DNA of 64,000 bases from Lycium barbarum (Eukaryota > Streptophyta > Magnoliopsida > Solanales > Solanaceae): assembly GCF_019175385.1 (NCBI RefSeq), contig NC_083341.1, forward strand, positions 60,607,800 to 60,671,799. The letters run 5' to 3'. Numbering within the stretch: the stretch's first letter is position 1; each line of letters starts with the position of its first letter. Position numbers and translations under genes: made by a program. The notes beneath the pieces are model-generated. The model searched no databases and was not told the origin of the DNA. It saw only the letters and a program-made list of their open reading frames with translations. Positions 46,656 through 59,715 of the stretch are shown here, piece after piece.

Positions 46656-46920
46656 CTCTCCGTGTTATTAAAAATAGTTATTTCAAGTTATTTGTCATTT
46701 TAGGAATTTAAGCCTTCAAGACAAATTTTTTTTCCCATTTAGCTTTAGTAGAATTTTGTGATTAATGGAGATGACACATAAATAGAGTAAATATTTAATA
46801 ACGAGAGATTATAACTTAAACATATATAAGGACAAAGTTAGTCAAATACCCCTCATAATTAGTATTTTTTAAGGGACGTATAAAACAAAAATGCTACATA
46901 TATATAACTTGAGACGGGAG
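46656..46920. mobile_element. Stowaway-like MITE, degenerate (265 bp)
   Basis: TA duplications at 46654-46655 and 46921-46922. Left end CTCTCCGTGTTATT and right end, inverted, CTCCCGTCTCAAGTTAT match the Stowaway CTCCCTCCGTCCC style. AT-rich, no coding capacity. It ends just upstream of the SAUR pseudogene promoter region. Confidence 0.6.
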
Positions 46921-47031
46921 TACATTCACTTTGAGTCCACTTTTTTATTTGTTAGACAATAAGAAGTATAATTGTGTGAGAAAACATTAATAAAACTTTT
47001 ACAACTTTCCATTTTCACTCTTTCCCTTCCT

Positions 47032-47038
47032 TTATATA
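47032..47038 (+). promoter_or_regulatory. TATA box of the SAUR pseudogene
   Basis: TTATATA about 118 bases upstream of the ATG, followed by a pyrimidine-rich leader (CCCTTCCTTCCC, TCTCTTCTATTCTC), a usual plant promoter and 5' UTR layout. Confidence 0.6.
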
Positions 47039-47149
47039 AGACCCTTCCTTCCCATCTCTCTCAAACACCCAGTCTTCCATTCAAAACGTTTCTCTTCTAT
47101 TCTCTTTCTCACTTACTAGATCTTCTATTAAAAATCCCACAAAGAAGCC

Positions 47150-47488
47150 ATGGCTAAGGGAGGCAATAAGCTCACAAAGCTCAAATCAGTCTTGAAAAAA
47201 ATGCAATCTTTCAAGATAGGTCGATCTTCAAACAATTCTTGCTCTGATGATGATTCACATTCCTATGAAGACCAACACACAGTCCACGTTGGTAAATCAC
47301 GCCGACATTAACTCGTTAGCTCCAACGTTGTCTGTCTGCCACTTTTCTTTGAACTTGCTGAAAGATCAGGTGATTCAATTGCAGTTGGATGTGAAGTTGT
47401 TCTTTTCGAATACTTCCTTTGGATGTTCGATAATGCTGATCCACAACCCGAGTCATTGGATGAGCTCGTCGAGTTTTACTCTTGCTGA
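47150..47488 (+). pseudogene. SAUR-like auxin-responsive gene with premature stop
   Basis: A single-exon frame from ATG at 47150 (AAGCCATGGCT context) to TGA at 47486-47488, 112 codons, with one in-frame TAA at 47309-47311 (codon 54). The N-terminus MAKGGNKLTKLKSVLKKMQS and C-terminus PQPESLDELVEFYSC are those of the small SAUR group whose members end in VEFY. The conserved core after the stop (LVSSNVV, FFELAERSG, VGCEVVLFEYFLWM) stays in frame, so the break is one substitution in the position usually Tyr. The SAUR family promotes cell expansion by inhibiting PP2C phosphatases at the plasma membrane. The truncated 53-residue product lacks most of the SAUR domain. A base-call error or a recent null allele are both possible. 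Confidence 0.85.
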
Positions 47489-49563
47489 ACTATTTTTGCA
47501 TTGCGGGATTTTTCATCATGTGGTATATACGATACAGTTGTAAATTTCTTTCCAAAGTTATGGAGTTTTATAAACTTAGAGCTATTAGGTAAGATGATGA
47601 TACATATATACAGAGAATTTAGAGAAGGCCATGTATAAGGCAGAGCCAGGCAGTGACAGTTCATTTCCGTACTGGCTGGGCGACGAGGAATTAATTAACC
47701 CATTCGTAATGGGTGGATAGAGATTGATAATATTGTATTATTGTAATTACATTTTCTTTATTGATTGTGTTACATTTACAGATAATGAAGAGTTCACGGA
47801 ACCAGTGACTCTCGTTCATACCCCGTATTTCTATTAAGAAATTCACAAAATATTTATAAATAGTTAATTGTGGACTCAATTATTAGTTTACGTTTACTTA
47901 AGATTATTGTAGAAACTCATAAACTTTAAATCAGGACCCGTCTATGTGTCAATATATATAAGTTGATTATTTTAACAATATAAGTTGATTATCGCTAACT
48001 AACAAAGTGAAGTTGATCAATCTCTTTACTCTTGGTTGGACATGAGTTGACCGTGATTAACTGTCGTATTGGTATAGTGTTAATATAACGACAATGAAGG
48101 CCAATTGGATGAGAAAGTGATACATCAAGTTCTAGAAACTTAGCTGAAATACAAGGAAGCCTTAACTGCAATGTAACAGTATAAGGGTCAAATATTAATC
48201 GACCTCAAAATTATAGTTAGAATTGTATGTTTTTTTACTTCATGTCCCCAAATTAAGTTACAGCAAAGGAAACGATTTGGAAATCCATACGACAAGTGAG
48301 GGTTGTCAGTTGATAAAGCATCTCCACCCACAACCTCTTCAATAACTCATTCCTCCCAACAAAATACGCACTATCCATTATTCCTATATTCGTTATCCTC
48401 ATCTTGCAATAGGCGTTAATCCTGCAATTCCTAATAAACCAGATGAACGACTTTACATAGAGAAAGAAAAATGAAGCAAGTCACATATATGGAATGAGAA
48501 GAAGTGATTTTTATAGCACATTGAAGGAAGAAGAAAGAGAGAGTGAGTGCGTAAAGCAAGGGATTTTGTAATTCCAATTATACAGTTTAATATATAGCCG
48601 TTGCGCTTTATTCATTTGGATTTTGTTAGCCTAACCCATAATAAGTGCGTAATTAATTACATAATTAATAATTCCCATTAAATTTTTATGACATTAGCAA
48701 TTGTTTGAATGTTTTAACCTAGGACGAAACATATCAAACGGACATAGAATTGGACGAAACCAGTTCCTACTAGTCACAAATAATGATACAGACTTAACCA
48801 TGCGATGAAATTACTATTTGGACCACATATGCTCGAAATGAGAGGTTGGGTTCTTTATTTTTTCCACAAATGCTACTTATGCAGGCAGAATGTGTTTCAA
48901 ATCTGTCTGAACCACCTAGGAATCTAACAAAATTGTACAAACAAATCCCAAATAGTTATTCCAAGATATCAGAAGTCGCGGAGCATGATTCGTACTTCTA
49001 AAACTAAAAACAATGGGGCTATCACACGAAAAATGATATCCCAAGTGCAAGAGCTTACTACTGATGATCAGTGAGCATATGACGCAGAATATCTGTGATT
49101 ACATATACAATTTACAAAACTAGATCTGCAGATCTTTCGTGCACATGCATGAGCTTGAACCATAAATGCCTTCTCTGTCTCTTTCTCTCATTGATCCTGT
49201 CCGGTGTACAATTTTTAATCATATACTCCATCATACATTGCTAAACGTCATTAATTGTAAAGAATAATTGGACGATTGCAGGAAGACAGCCAAATACAAG
49301 TCAATACAGTTGTTGTTACAAGGTAGTGTTACAGAAAAATAAGCATAAAGCACACAATTTGTATTACGTTGAAGAATCAAATCTCATTACACTCCAAAAC
49401 ACAATTATATATATATATATACCAAATATGATTATTTAAAAATTTGATACAAACACACTACAACACTACTCTTATCTTTAAACATTCTAAAGCTTGAAAA
49501 GATTTTTAATATCCTATACCCCCATCCCTTTGGTATCAAAGCTTTAAGATTTTTGGACCTTAA

Positions 49564-49627
<64 letters not shown>

Positions 49628-49838
49628 CAAGTGCAGAGCAAAGATGATCGATAGATGGATTAGGTCTCCCTCTCCACTTAATTAATTAACATACCGAATC
49701 TCTTAACAATAACTTATATTAATTTATCATCATCGCAATTATATATCTGGGCGAGAGGAATCTTTAGCATACATCTGTTTCTTAACATTTTCCTATAACC
49801 CACACAACCTCCCCATATTTCGGTATGTATAATACGTA
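47489..49838. other. Intergenic sequence after the SAUR pseudogene
   Basis: No further supported gene. It begins with the likely 3' UTR of the SAUR pseudogene. Short frames are chance. Contains a long AT dinucleotide repeat near the right end. Confidence 0.6.
49566..49624. repeat. (AT)n microsatellite
   Basis: About 29 uninterrupted AT/TA units; any open frame through it (Tyr-Ile repeats) is an artefact. Confidence 0.95.
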
Positions 49839-49840
49839 TA

Positions 49841-50099
49841 CTCCCTCCGTCCCAATTTATGTGGCATTTTTCGCTTTTCGAGAGTCAATTTGACTAAACT
49901 TTGAAGCTAAATTGGATTAGATTAACTCAATATTTTAACACTAAAATTTATATATTTGAAAACTACATGAAAAGTACCATAAGTTGCAACTTTTCTCATA
50001 TCAATTTGGTGAAAAAATACATCTTAAAATGTTGGTCAAACTTCATGCAGTTTGAATCTCGGGAAGTGAAAAGTTCCACATAAATTAGGATAGAGGGAG
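49841..50099. mobile_element. Stowaway MITE (259 bp), TSD TA
   Basis: Left end CTCCCTCCGTCCCAATTTAT and right end, inverted, CTCCCTCTATCCTAATTTAT, with flanking TA at 49839-49840 and 50100-50101. Related in style to the MITEs at 30403 and 46656. The internal short frame is not a gene. Confidence 0.88.
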
Positions 50100-50204
50100 T
50101 AATTACTGGCAAACTATGCCCGTGCAATGCACGGGGCCCAACATGATTAGTTTGGTTATTGGTTTGTATTTTGTAGAAAAAATGTACTAAAAATATATTT
50201 TAGC

Positions 50205-50392
50205 TTTTACTTGTCCACTTTAGCATATTTAAGAGATATTCTTTTCCTATCATTAGCATTAATTACTCATTCTAAATCATTTTTCAAGTCCATTAAGATT
50301 ATATACCAATTAATATGGATATCATGATAAAATATGACCTTCATTTATTATTTTTTAAGAGATGTGCAAAGTCCACTGGGGACAAGTAAAAG
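50205..50392. repeat. Inverted repeat, MITE-like
   Basis: CTTTTACTTGTCC near 50207 and its inverted copy GGACAAGTAAAAG near 50383 enclose matching GTGCA/TCTTAA stretches. No clear TSD. It may be a MITE without its outermost bases. Confidence 0.5.
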
Positions 50393-52113
50393 TCACATAT
50401 ACAAAAAATATTTTACATACTATCACTTTAGCTTTAATTAAAAAAATTGAGTTTACAAATTAAATATACCTTATAATGTTAATGTTAATGCAAGTAAGTT
50501 TCATCCGTTTTAAATCATTTTCTTTTGAACATATGAGTTAGACTTTTTCCTAGTTGTCATATCTGTCATACCCCATTTTAACCGGGTTAAAGTAGAAGTA
50601 CGACATATTGGTGATTCCTGTTTTTGTTTATTTCAAGGAGTCGCCACCTAATTATTTATGGTGAATTAGGACACCTAAATTTATTAAAGTTATTTTAAAG
50701 TTAACTCTGTTTAAGGTCTGCGAAACTTAAGATTCTAGGTAAGGAAGGGTTCAATTAGTCTAAAGGGAAGGTATTAGGCATCCTTTAAGACCCATTAACA
50801 ATGGTTAACCGACCGGACTTATGTTAATTAATTATGCTAAGTGTAAGTTGTAAAAATTATGGATTAACCTATAATGTAATTGATTTAAACTAAGAGGAGT
50901 GGGAATTAGTACTTACCAGTGAAAGGCAATGACTAACTTGATATTTAAAACCTATTGATACCCTTTTAAAAAATGTGCTGTGGGATTTTAACCAAACCTC
51001 CTCTCCATTGGATCTAATAATCATCCTAAGTCCTCATAAATAATAGCCAAAAAAATGCTTCTTCAATGTGACCCAGCTGAACTTCCAGCTTCTTTATTTT
51101 TTTAAAGTCCTTTCTCCTTTTGCTTTGAAACTCAACAGCATTTACCGGGACTCTTCTTCATCCCTTTTTTCCTACATCCCCATTAGCTTAAGCTCCCTGA
51201 ATTACTAGTTATACATGAAATTAGTATGACTAAAATTGATTATTAGTCTTAATGTTCAACAAATATCACACATGCAAATAGAGCAAACAAGTAAACAAAA
51301 ACGGAACAAATTAATGGGACATTCAGCCAAGGTACAAGGCTTCTGTATAACCAGGGCAGTTCAAACTTGGAAAGGAAAAACAAAAGACAGAGGCGTAATC
51401 AGCAACTTATGGCCAGCAGTTGGCTTAAACCATAAACATGTCAAATTTTCGCCTAAGAGACGCGACACTCGTCACAGAGAAAACAACAGCAATAAGCAAC
51501 GTTGTCTCGTGAATGTGGCAGCAAAGTCATCGAGCAACTCGAGGATATTTGGGATTCGAAATTCCCAGTTCATGCAAAGAAAGAAGATAAAAAGGATTAG
51601 AAAGAAAACCCGATTAAAGTGATTATGAAGGATAAAGAAGAAAGTTAAAGAACTTCTGCCAAACAAATTCAAAACATTACATTTACTATAACGTAAACAA
51701 ACTGAAGAAACAAACAAATTCCTATATCGAATACGATCAGCTAAAACAGATATGAAAATGCAAAACTTATGGGATATGATTGAATGAGAAAGGGGTAAAG
51801 AATAGACAAGGAAAATGTCTGCTAAATTAATTTCTGAGTCTTTTTATCTACGGAATCCAGGGGATATGAATGCCCAGAGTTTACATGACTGTGTTTAACC
51901 AGCTAGGTAGGAAGAATTTAGAAGTGAAATATACTATAGAATTTAAAAGGGATAAACTCCAACAGTGTCTTTTTTGACATAGTATGACAACAACCATGTT
52001 ATCAAAGAAAACCATCATGCATTTCAAGAACTGTTCAAAGCAGGCACATATGCTCCTTCACACATTTCTGAGATTCTACAATGTACAAACCCACACATAC
52101 CTAACACATATAT

Positions 52114-55100
52114 CACTACAAGAAAATAGGTCTTCAACGAGAGGAAATACGGTCGCTAAAAGCCTTGATCTGGTCATTAATAGTTAATAACGACGGAAAA
52201 AAATCCAATCGTCGCTGGTCACTAAAAGCTCTGTCGTTAAAACTTAACGACCGGATGGATTTACAATCCGGTCGTTAATAGAGTGCTAGCGACCACAACA
52301 AATCCAGTCGTTAAATCTCCTTTAACAACCAAATATTCCCTTCGCTAATTGTCATTCAAGTCGTTAAAAGCCTTCAATCATTACAAAAAATCCAGTCATT
52401 AAAAAGTGTCTTTTGTATCTATTAACTTTCAATAGTATTTAAAATCTAAATAGTAATAATATTATTTCATATTCATTGGCATAAACATACCTACATATAC
52501 AAAATAATTAATACTCATATAAACTTTCATAGTTTATTACAAAGAACTGTATGAAATTATCTGTCAACTCCTAACCAAAAAATGAAAATACTATTGTAGC
52601 AATATATACAAATTCGAACAATTTTAAACAACTCCTAATAAAATAGAGAATAGGCCTCTTGTGCTTCAGCTAGTTCAACTTGTTCTGTAACACTTTCACT
52701 TGGTGCAAAATTTCTTCTCGAGCAGGTTCTTCATACTTCAAATTCAAAATCTATTAAAAGAACAATGTTAAAGAGTTTATTCATAAGAATAACAATTCTG
52801 GAAATGAATTTTCCACACAAGCCCACAATCACTATGCTTTATAAGTAATGCTTAGACATGATGTGATTTCAGTTTACAATTATGAACACCAATTATAACA
52901 ACTATGATTCAATTCAAAATTAGTTAGGGTCAATTTTATGAATCTTCTATATTCATTCCACCCTATTTGAACATGTTCATTCCCAATAATCATGTACTAG
53001 CGTATATACTAACACTATCAAGAACATATGATCTTTCCAGAAAATAATCTAGCTGTAGGAGGATGTTTTGAAAATTTGAAAAATTACCATTGGATAAGGA
53101 GGAGCCTGGAGTTCAAAATATAGTTGTTATTGCACCAGAAATAGCTTTTCTTGCAGACTGTTTCTTCACAAACAAAATCCTACACGCTTAGGACATCAAA
53201 AAGAACAAAAGTTGCAACTAGAAAATGACAGCTTTGTAACAAATATGAAATTAGTCAAATAATTATGATAGGAGTACTCAGCTTCAGCCAAAAAAAAATA
53301 TATATTTGGATATGCAATCTAAAATACAAGAGAAAAAAGAACATCCACAGTAAAAAAATACCTTTTGGGTTCTCCATTGCGGACTCGGACAGGACCCATT
53401 AAGTCTTGTATCATTCAAAGAAAACATCAAAATGTTGAATTTAACGTGATTTAGAGTCAACAGAGAAAACGTAGGAAACTAAAAAAGAGAAATGAGAAGT
53501 GGTCAAGTAAATTAGCAGCAACAGTAGAGGTTGGTCCATTTGCCACTATATAGGATTTTATAATTTTACGACATTCTGTCCTCTCAAATAATAAATTGAG
53601 CAGGAAAATTCTAATACTACTATCAGTTTGTCAAGCAATAACTTCGTCATACTATTATTAAGCATAGTACCTCATATTTGTTTATACTCTTCAAAGATAT
53701 GAAGTACTGTAAGAATGTTTAAACACTCAGTTTTTTACTTTCCAAGAATAGATTTTATAGTTTTACTTTGTTCTCAAACCTACAACATTTGATGGCACAT
53801 TGTATGGCAAAACAACTAAAGTTCGTCATGAGCATAGTAGAGAGTATGTTAATGATATTGTAACTCTTTAATAGTAAATATCCAGTAACTTGCAATTCTC
53901 AAATCATAATAAACATGTAATCAAAATTATCCAATAGTAAACAGAAATTTAATTTTTAAGAAATTGAACTAACAAACATGGATTCTTACCATGATGTCAT
54001 CCATAGAACTTATCAGACTTGCCTCATCAGAACCACATGTTTCACATGAACCATTTGAATTAGTAACCGAGAAGAACTATTGTAGATTTTCTGTATCGGA
54101 ATTCTGTAACTTACCCCAGCTTTAGAAACTCTCGGCTCCATATCATGAATATAAATCTCATACAAATATTGTCCCAGTTCAACACCTTATGTTTCAAGCA
54201 TCGCAAGAAAAACCACGTATGGATAACTAGTAACAAAAATGTTGTCTTAAATGTTTTCACCAAGCTAAATAGTGCAGGCAACATATATACACAAATTAGA
54301 CAACTAAAATAACCATTAATCAGCATAGTTAATTAGGGAAGAAAAGGTAATTATACTCTTTTAAGATGGAGGAGAAAAATAAGGTTGCTGGTGATATAGC
54401 ACTGAATGTGTCACATTTAATAACCAATTTTCAATTTGTTTGCTTGTTCAAATTAATTAAATGGCAGCATTTTCACAACATTTATCATATTAGACATATT
54501 TGGTTCCAAACAACTGAATATTTTCCTGAAATATCACATGGCAACTGGATATTCAAACAGGCGGGCTCTAGCATTAACATGAGCAAAAATGTTCTTTAGC
54601 ATCAGCAAAAATAAGCTAGGTTAAAGTCTTAACAGATACAAGCTGCCAGTGCTTGAATGATTATAAAGATTAGCCAGACTCAGTGAACAAGTTGTTGATC
54701 GATAATGTGAATAAGGAGGTATTTAATGTGCAACAGTTTCAGAGTTCAATGTAGACACTCACACCTCAAAAACAGAGCACCTGAAGAAAAATAACTCCTT
54801 AAATTTGCTGAGAGGAGGGAGAGACACTGTTAATAAAGCTAAGAACTATCTGCTAACAACTTTTCTATCCATTTCCCTAAACTGCATCTTTCACTTCAAA
54901 TATAGGCTAACCAAATGTTCTATAAACTCATACTTAATTTTAAAAAGAAAAGACAAAAGTTATAGACCACTGTTCTTTTGTTGTTGTATAAAGTAAAAAC
55001 ATAATAATCCATAGGCACATAGCAAAAGGCAAAAACTATGATGTTCGAGGAGCAGACAAGCCAAGAGATTAACCTTGGTAAATAGCAGGTCTATCAACCT

Positions 55101-56232
55101 GGTGAATAACACAAAAATAAATAATATTTTCCCCTCAAATTGACTTTCTTTGCTTATGATAAAACAACAGTAGCTTTAAATATAAAGCACTTAAAGCCCT
55201 CGTATTGTGGATCTTCAACCCTAAATGGTGAATCAGGTACAAATGCCAGTGAATGAGGAAATTAGAGATCGAATTAAACCAAGATGGAAAAAAGAAAATA
55301 AAAATCATATGTCATGTAAGGTTATACCAATACCAAAAACAAATGAACAAAGAGCAGTCATCAAAATTAGCAAAGGAAACTATCTAATTCTTCAATCTAA
55401 ATACTTATCAAAATTTTCACCATAAAATCCAAAATACACCATCATCAGAAACCAGTATTTCCGCATGAGGACTAGTTAGCTCTAACTAGAATGAAACCTC
55501 AAATTAAGGATTTTAACAACTTAAATATATTGAAAAATCCGTACTAAACAGTTTAAAATATGTCTTTTCCCCACGTTCAGTGCATATAACATTAAGGAAA
55601 AAATCAACCTCTAAAGACAGCCAAATGCAAACAATTACTTTCATTCTGACATCTAACACTCAGATGCAACAAACTGCAACAGTACCTTCCTTACAAGCCT
55701 TGGAAATTTTTAGGAAGTTCTGTTTTCAAAGTAAATAACAGAGAAGGAAAAAATACAATCGCCAAAAGCGATTCTACGCATACCTTTTGAAGAACAACAT
55801 GAATTATGATGAAGAAGAAGAAAGCCCCATTAGATAAAGAAATCGAAGAATTCTGAATGAAAATATAAAACCTAGAGCGTATGGGAGATTTGTGTTGCTA
55901 AATCCTTTTGTTTATATCTAGGGCTTTCTGTTGTTTTATTTGGGGGTTGGCGTTTTGGTTGTGTGGGAGGGGGGGGGGGGGGGGTTGCATAGGGAGTGGA
56001 CAAAATTTGAGGGAAAATGTGGTGCTAGTTTTTTATCCTTTCTTTAAATCTAAGCTTTAACGATCGGATGTCATATATTTTAATGATCGGATATTTTTTT
56101 GTCGTTACTGTTAACTTAAAAATAGACTCTAGCGACCGGAAAAATAATTTCTCGCTAAAAGTACAATTATAACGACTGCTTTCATGTCCGGTCGTTGACA
56201 AGTGGTCGTTAAAAATTAATTTTCTTGTAGTG
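52114..56232. mobile_element. CACTA (En/Spm) DNA transposon, 4119 bp, TSD tat
   Basis: Begins CACTACAAGAAAATAGG and ends with the inverted CACTACAAGAAAATTAA, flanked by tat at 52111-52113 and 56233-56235. Subterminal regions carry repeated CGGTCGTTAA / TTAACGACCGG motifs on both sides, which bind transposase in this superfamily. No long transposase frame, so it looks non-autonomous. Inside are coding-like minus-strand segments with splice-like borders and a G-run near 55968-55984. Confidence 0.93.
52680..55920 (-). pseudogene. Possible spliced gene or gene remnant inside the CACTA element
   Basis: On the minus strand: AGATATAAAC (about 55917), a leader, a 5' splice-like AAAAG|GTATGC at 55784/55783, a segment reading VELGQYLYEIYIHDMEPRVS before GGG|GTAAGT (about 54115), a segment NGSCETCGSDEASLISSMDD before GTAAG (about 53990), another GSCPSPQWRTQK before GTATT (about 53361), and a last segment after TTCTTTTAATAG at about 52755 with EEPAREEILHQVKVLQNKLN then a stop. 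Two neighbouring pieces are in different frames, so decay or mis-assigned exons are likely. It could be a transposon protein or a captured host gene; no family recognised. Confidence 0.35.
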
Positions 56233-57872
56233 TATGCTAAGCTCAATTCGCTGTTATCACTAAATTAATCGAACATGTGAGTGAATTCGTGTAAATTAAG
56301 GAGCAGCCCTGTACTGCCCCTAGCCATTCTCTACTACCTAAATCCATATGAAACTAACCAAATCATAAACAGAGCGTGCTCTGGACAAATCGAACCAGTT
56401 TAATCCATGCAATCGTCGACAGCCAACAACTTAAACGGAAGACAGATTTAATTATCATTTCAAACTAAGGTTAACTAGACTAGACTCATACAAATTGGAA
56501 TGAAAACTGGGAGAAGAACTTCACATTCAGAAACTCCACAAAACAGAGCTAGACATAATCTGGTTTATAAAGCCTTCATAAAATATATCTAAATATTAAC
56601 AAATGGTAACAACTAAAACACGAACCTTAATGTCTACTTATCATTCGTCAACTTCAGCTACTACACGAAAAGAAATGCAAACAAGTTTCGAATCACAAGG
56701 GCAACAACAAGATATTAAACATGATTTCTTTTATACTAACACAATTTTAACAAAACGATGAGTCGAAATGGCATCAAATTTTACCTGTTGGTGGTGCAGT
56801 GAAATGGGGACGTCAAGGCCTCGAATCTACTCTCGTATTGACCGATTCAACACTCGAGTCAAAATTAAAGTACTCTATTCTAATTAAAGTTCTTTTGCCG
56901 AACAACGACGAAAGTTGATCGAATTATGAAAATTTAACTTTTCAATACAAATCTCATAACAGAAAGTATTTTCTGATTTGAAAATGTTTAAGACCATGTT
57001 TTTTTGAAAACAAAAGAAACTCCAGATTTTAGAAAATACCCATCTATTCCCCAAAAATCCCCTCGTTCTAAAACGATCTTTGGTTCCCTCCCCAAAACTG
57101 AATAATCTCCCCCAAACGATTCAAATCGCCTTGTATTTATAGGGTTTCATTTGTATTGAAGAAAGAGAGGAGCGTATGAGAGAGACGAAGGAGCGGGGAA
57201 TAGGCGTGGGGGACAGGAGAACGTGAGGAGAAGGGAGCAGGCGTGGGGGATGACGATGGTGGAGAGGAACGTGGGAGAAGAGAGAGGTTGAGCGAGAGAG
57301 AGAAGGGGGAGGCGACAGGTAAGGGAGTGAAGAGAAAGGGAAGGGGAAAGGGATTAGGTTTTAGAAAATATAAGTGGGCCGGGTCCGGTAAGGTGTTGGG
57401 CTGAACCGGGTCGGGTAATTAGTATAGGAATTGGGCTGATAATTTGGGCTGGTTGGGTAGGTGGATAAAATGTGGGTTGTTTATTTGGCTGTTTAATATA
57501 TGGGCTGATTTGGACTCAAATGTTGATCCAAAAATATTGATCCCTTCTTCCTTCAATTAATTTATTTGGGCTTTTAACTTAATAACCAGTACAAAATATA
57601 CTATGTGAAATATGTAGAAAATAGGGATTTAACAAAGTGTTGTCTTGTAATTAATTTAACGAGTCCAAACCCGAAAATGAAATGATGGCGATCATTTAAA
57701 ATTTGTGTTAAAGTAATGCTCGTAAATGTTGAAAAATAAAAGTAGCGAAAATAATAGTAGTGAAATAAAAAATAGAATAGTGAAAATAAAGTATTTAGCT
57801 CGTCAGTAAATTTAGACGCCTGAGTGAATAAAATTAAATAAAGGCGGGACAAAATTGGGTGTCAACAGTATC

Positions 57873-58292
57873 AATAGAAGTTGTTCATCGATGGAAAAAA
57901 GAAAATTAGCTTAAATATCCAGCAAAATTAATACTTTGATTCCAGGTTTTCCTAAATGGTATATAAAGTGTTGCGAAATGTAACCGAATAACAGAACAAA
58001 GAAGGAGCCATGGAAAAATGAAGTGAAGCAAAAAGGTCATCCAATAATATAAAGTGTAATGTGTACACTATACATGTCTTTATAGAAAGGTTACACATGG
58101 TATGAAAAGATTGAGGATGGAAAAGGTAATGAAGAACCGGAAAGTATTCTTAAGACAACAGATTGTACAATTTTGAATGCATGTGTTCGTCCTTTTTTTT
58201 GTGGCTTATAAAAAATAGAAATAGAAATATTAGGAGTATATTGTAGTATTACATATGTTTCCTTTGGCAATGTACCATTTTTGTTTTTTCTC
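57873..58292. other. Sequence without a supported gene
   Basis: Lies between the solo LTR and the Harbinger-like element. No recognisable gene or repeat end. Confidence 0.5.
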
Positions 58293-58295
58293 TTA

Positions 58296-59201
58296 GGCCT
58301 CATTTATTTTCACTTAATGAGCGTCTGAATCTGAATCATTCAGAGTTCAGCTCATTAAGTGCATTTATTTTTGTAAAGATTTTATCACTTATTGGATCTG
58401 AAGATATCTGATTCGCTCAGATTGAAAAGAAGTTTTAAAATTATTCAGACCTCAAACACACGCTTTCTTCATCAAACCACAGATGCCTTACATTTCTTCA
58501 CAATTCCCCCGTTGCTCTTTGTCAATTGCAGGATAAACACAATAATATTGGCTCTTGTTGGAATCGAAAATTTCCATCTCTTTTATATGTCATTGAATGT
58601 GAAAAATACCATGAAAACACCAAATACTTTGTGTCTGGCATAAAAATCATGAAAATTTCAGATCCTGAACCTTCAACGTTTTTGTATCTCTTATGTTTTA
58701 CTATTTATTATCTTATTTCATGGCAAATTTACATGGAATATCCTTTTCCGTTGAAATTCTGATGGGTCTAGCTGAAACCCATCACATAAGAGGGGAGATG
58801 GGGAAGAAAGGGGGGGGGGGGGGGGGGGGGGTTGGATAGTTTCCAAGAATGCACTTAGTTGGTGAAGCTGTTTAATCAAATCTTTCTTAAATATACGTAG
58901 TAATTTCATTTTTTTGTCTAATATAAATGTTCATTTATATATTAATTATTTCATATTAGATAAGTTTGATCTAATTTTTATAATAATTTTCTAAAATATT
59001 TTATTGATATGATATTTAATTACTATTTTATTTAAATTTTATATGTAATAATTTTAAAATAAAGATAAATAATACATGTTCAGATGTTAAAAAAATAAAC
59101 AGTCTTAATCATTCAGTGTTCAAATCTAGAGACAACATCTTAATAATTCAGATGTATATTTAGATTCAGATGTCTTAATCTTAATGAAATAAAATGCAGC
59201 C
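58296..59201. mobile_element. PIF/Harbinger-like non-autonomous element (906 bp), TSD TTA
   Basis: Left end GGCCTCATTTATTTTCACTT and right end, inverted, GGCTGCATTTTATTTCATTA are imperfect inverted repeats that continue through TCTGAATCT. TTA occurs at 58293-58295 and 59202-59204, the usual Harbinger target. It contains a run of about 20 G (58810-58831) and AT-rich sequence, no transposase frame. Confidence 0.78.
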
Positions 59202-59398
59202 TTAGAGCTATTCCTGATGCAAGGGACAAAGACTGAAAGAGAGAGAGAGAGAGATTGATTTCTTAACCAAAATTAAATCACATCTAACTAATTATACCCT
59301 TTCTAAACTTTAGCTAATGTCAAAACTAATTGTATACACGACTGTATATTCAGTATATTAGTGTATATCACGTTTCAGAGTTAGTTAGGATCAGATTC

Positions 59399-59630
59399 TG
59401 TTATTTTGAGTAGGTGGTTAGTTAGTTTTAAGTGTGATGATTAGTTAAATGTAAGCTGTAGAACAGCTGGCAAGTGAGGTCTACAAATAGTTCATTTTCT
59501 ACATTGAGTTGTAATCGAATCAATACAATCAAATACAATTTCTTCATTTTGCTTTGTTTCCTCTCGGTCATGCAAACCTCCATGATTGAACATGAAGCTT
59601 TGATCATGGATTTCAATTGATAAATTTACA
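59399..59630 (+). repeat. 5' LTR of copia B (left end approximate)
   Basis: Ends AAATTTACA just before the PBS. The start TGTTATTTTG is chosen by similarity to the copia A LTR start; no partner LTR is in the window to confirm it. Confidence 0.6.
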
Positions 59631-59642
59631 TGGTATCAGAGA
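59631..59642 (+). other. Primer binding site of copia B
   Basis: TGGTATCAGAGA adjoins the LTR, one base off the usual initiator Met tRNA complement. Confidence 0.85.
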
Positions 59643-59715
59643 AGTGATCCTACGATCAATACTGCAAGCAACAAAAATCCATTAGAGGAGAGTTTAAAGA
59701 TCAAAAGAAGAAAAA

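Larger units (their letters stand above)
50564..57867 (-). repeat. Solo LTR, gypsy type, minus orientation, split by a CACTA element; TSD atatc/gtatc
   Basis: Plus-strand start TGTCATACCCC and end GGTGTCAACA. Flanks atatc (50559-50563) and gtatc (57868-57872) match 4 of 5. On the minus strand it starts TGTTGACACCC, has a TATA box CTATAAATA near 57130, and near its end a conserved stretch CCTAATACCTTCCC. About 3.2 kb without the CACTA element. No internal coding region. Confidence 0.82.

Noticed and set aside
47247..47543. 98-codon ORF overlapping the SAUR pseudogene in another frame
   Set aside because: The SAUR frame has family-level similarity at both ends; this one has none.
49432..49641. 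Minus-strand ORF with Tyr-Ile repeats
   Set aside because: It is a translation of the (AT)n microsatellite.
58800..58832. G-run as a regulatory G-quadruplex
   Set aside because: A single G homopolymer of about 20 bases (similar at 55968 and, as C, at 20373) is likely slippage or sequencing ambiguity; nothing else supports a role.
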